From Tardiphaga sp. (lineage in GTDB: Bacteria; Pseudomonadota; Alphaproteobacteria; Rhizobiales; Xanthobacteraceae), in contig JACMOT010000542.1 of assembly GCA_014377915.1 (NCBI GenBank), positions 1 to 6,221 on the forward strand: 6,221 nucleotides of DNA. The letters are read 5' to 3'. Both the position numbers and the translations under genes were made by a program. This document shows, piece after piece, positions 5,869 to 6,221 of this stretch. The notes under the pieces were generated by a model, which ran no database searches, was not told the DNA's origin, and saw only the letters and a program-made list of their open reading frames with translations. How positions within the stretch are numbered: the stretch's first letter is position 1; every line of letters starts with the position of its first letter.

Positions 5869-6221
5869 TCAGCTCGTCGGCGCCTCGGCCACGGCCAACG
5901 GCTTCGGCTTTCTTGCGGCGACGACAATGCCGGTCAGCACCAGCGCATAACCGACGATATGAAACAGATGCAACGTCTCGCCGAGGAAGAAGATCGCCAT
6001 CGCCGAGCCGAACACCGGAATCAAATGAAAGAACGGCGCCGAGCGGTTGGCGCCGATCAGCGCGATGCCGCGATTATAGAACGTATAGGCCAGCACCGAG
6101 GGAAACACCGCGACATAGGCCAGCGACAGCCCGGTCGCGACGTTGAATTCCAGCGGCGGGCGGGTCAGCCATTCCCACAGGAATGCCGGCACCAGGCACA
6201 GCGCGCCGCAGGCGAAGGTGA
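5869..6221 (-). CDS. EamA/DMT-family transporter, C-terminal part (5' partial)
   Basis: The frame is open from the right edge to TGA (TCA at 5869-5871 on the plus strand), giving 116 visible residues. The N-terminal half is outside the window, and the GTG at 6190-6192 is an internal valine, not a start, because the frame and homology continue upstream (TFACGALCL before it). It holds most of the second EamA half: FPSVLAYTFYNRGIALIG, NRSAPFFH, PVFGSAMAIFFLGE and GYALVLTGIVVAARK, then a short hydrophilic tail (KPKPLAVAEAPTS) that the first copy lacks. It is a clear paralogue of the transporter at 798-1715, on the same strand. Its stop codon begins 2 bp beyond the inverted repeat. Substrate is unknown. 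Confidence 0.92.
   Translation of the reverse strand, partial: TFACGALCLVPAFLWEWLTRPPLEFNVATGLSLAYVAVFPSVLAYTFYNRGIALIGANRSAPFFHLIPVFGSAMAIFFLGETLHLFHIVGYALVLTGIVVAARKPKPLAVAEAPTS

Overview
The window reads as GC-rich alphaproteobacterial chromosome. The style of the genes and the palindromic intergenic repeat at 5670-5866 suggest a Bradyrhizobium/Rhodopseudomonas-type organism (Nitrobacteraceae). That assignment rests on recognition and was not checked against a database.

Layout, left to right. (1) 1-756, plus strand: the C-terminal signalling half of a methyl-accepting chemotaxis protein, cut by the window edge. (2) 798-1715, minus strand: a complete EamA/DMT-family ten-helix transporter, convergent with the chemotaxis gene. 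(3) 1716-1973: a 258-bp divergent intergenic region with a GC-rich hairpin (1809-1829) and an imperfect palindrome (1872-1884) resembling the core of the rhizobial Irr iron-control element. (4) 1974-4256, plus strand: a full-length TonB-dependent ferric-siderophore receptor. (5) 4349-5488, plus strand: a PepSY-associated transmembrane protein of the PiuB/FoxB ferrisiderophore-reductase type, apparently starting at a rare CTG. (6) 5485-5673, plus strand: a 62-residue two-helix membrane protein joined to gene 5 by an ATGA overlap. (7) 5670-5866: an elaborate nested inverted repeat that exactly fills the gap between two convergent stop codons. (8) 5869-6221, minus strand: the C-terminal part of a second EamA transporter, a diverged paralogue of gene 2, cut by the window edge.

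How the genes fit together. Genes 4-6 look like one iron-acquisition operon. The outer-membrane receptor brings a ferric siderophore, possibly a hydroxamate judging by a FhuA-like C-terminal cysteine pair, into the periplasm. The PepSY membrane protein would reduce it to release ferrous iron. The small membrane protein is probably an accessory of the reductase. No siderophore biosynthesis genes, binding protein or ABC permease are present, so a xenosiderophore/reductive route is a reasonable inference. The two EamA paralogues flank the iron module in the same orientation; whether they are functionally connected is unknown.

I see no RNA gene, CRISPR array, prophage or transposase. The least ordinary items are the composite inverted repeat with possible CTAG target duplication, the CTG start, the small coupled membrane protein and the candidate Irr-like box. 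None of these amounts to a clearly new system.
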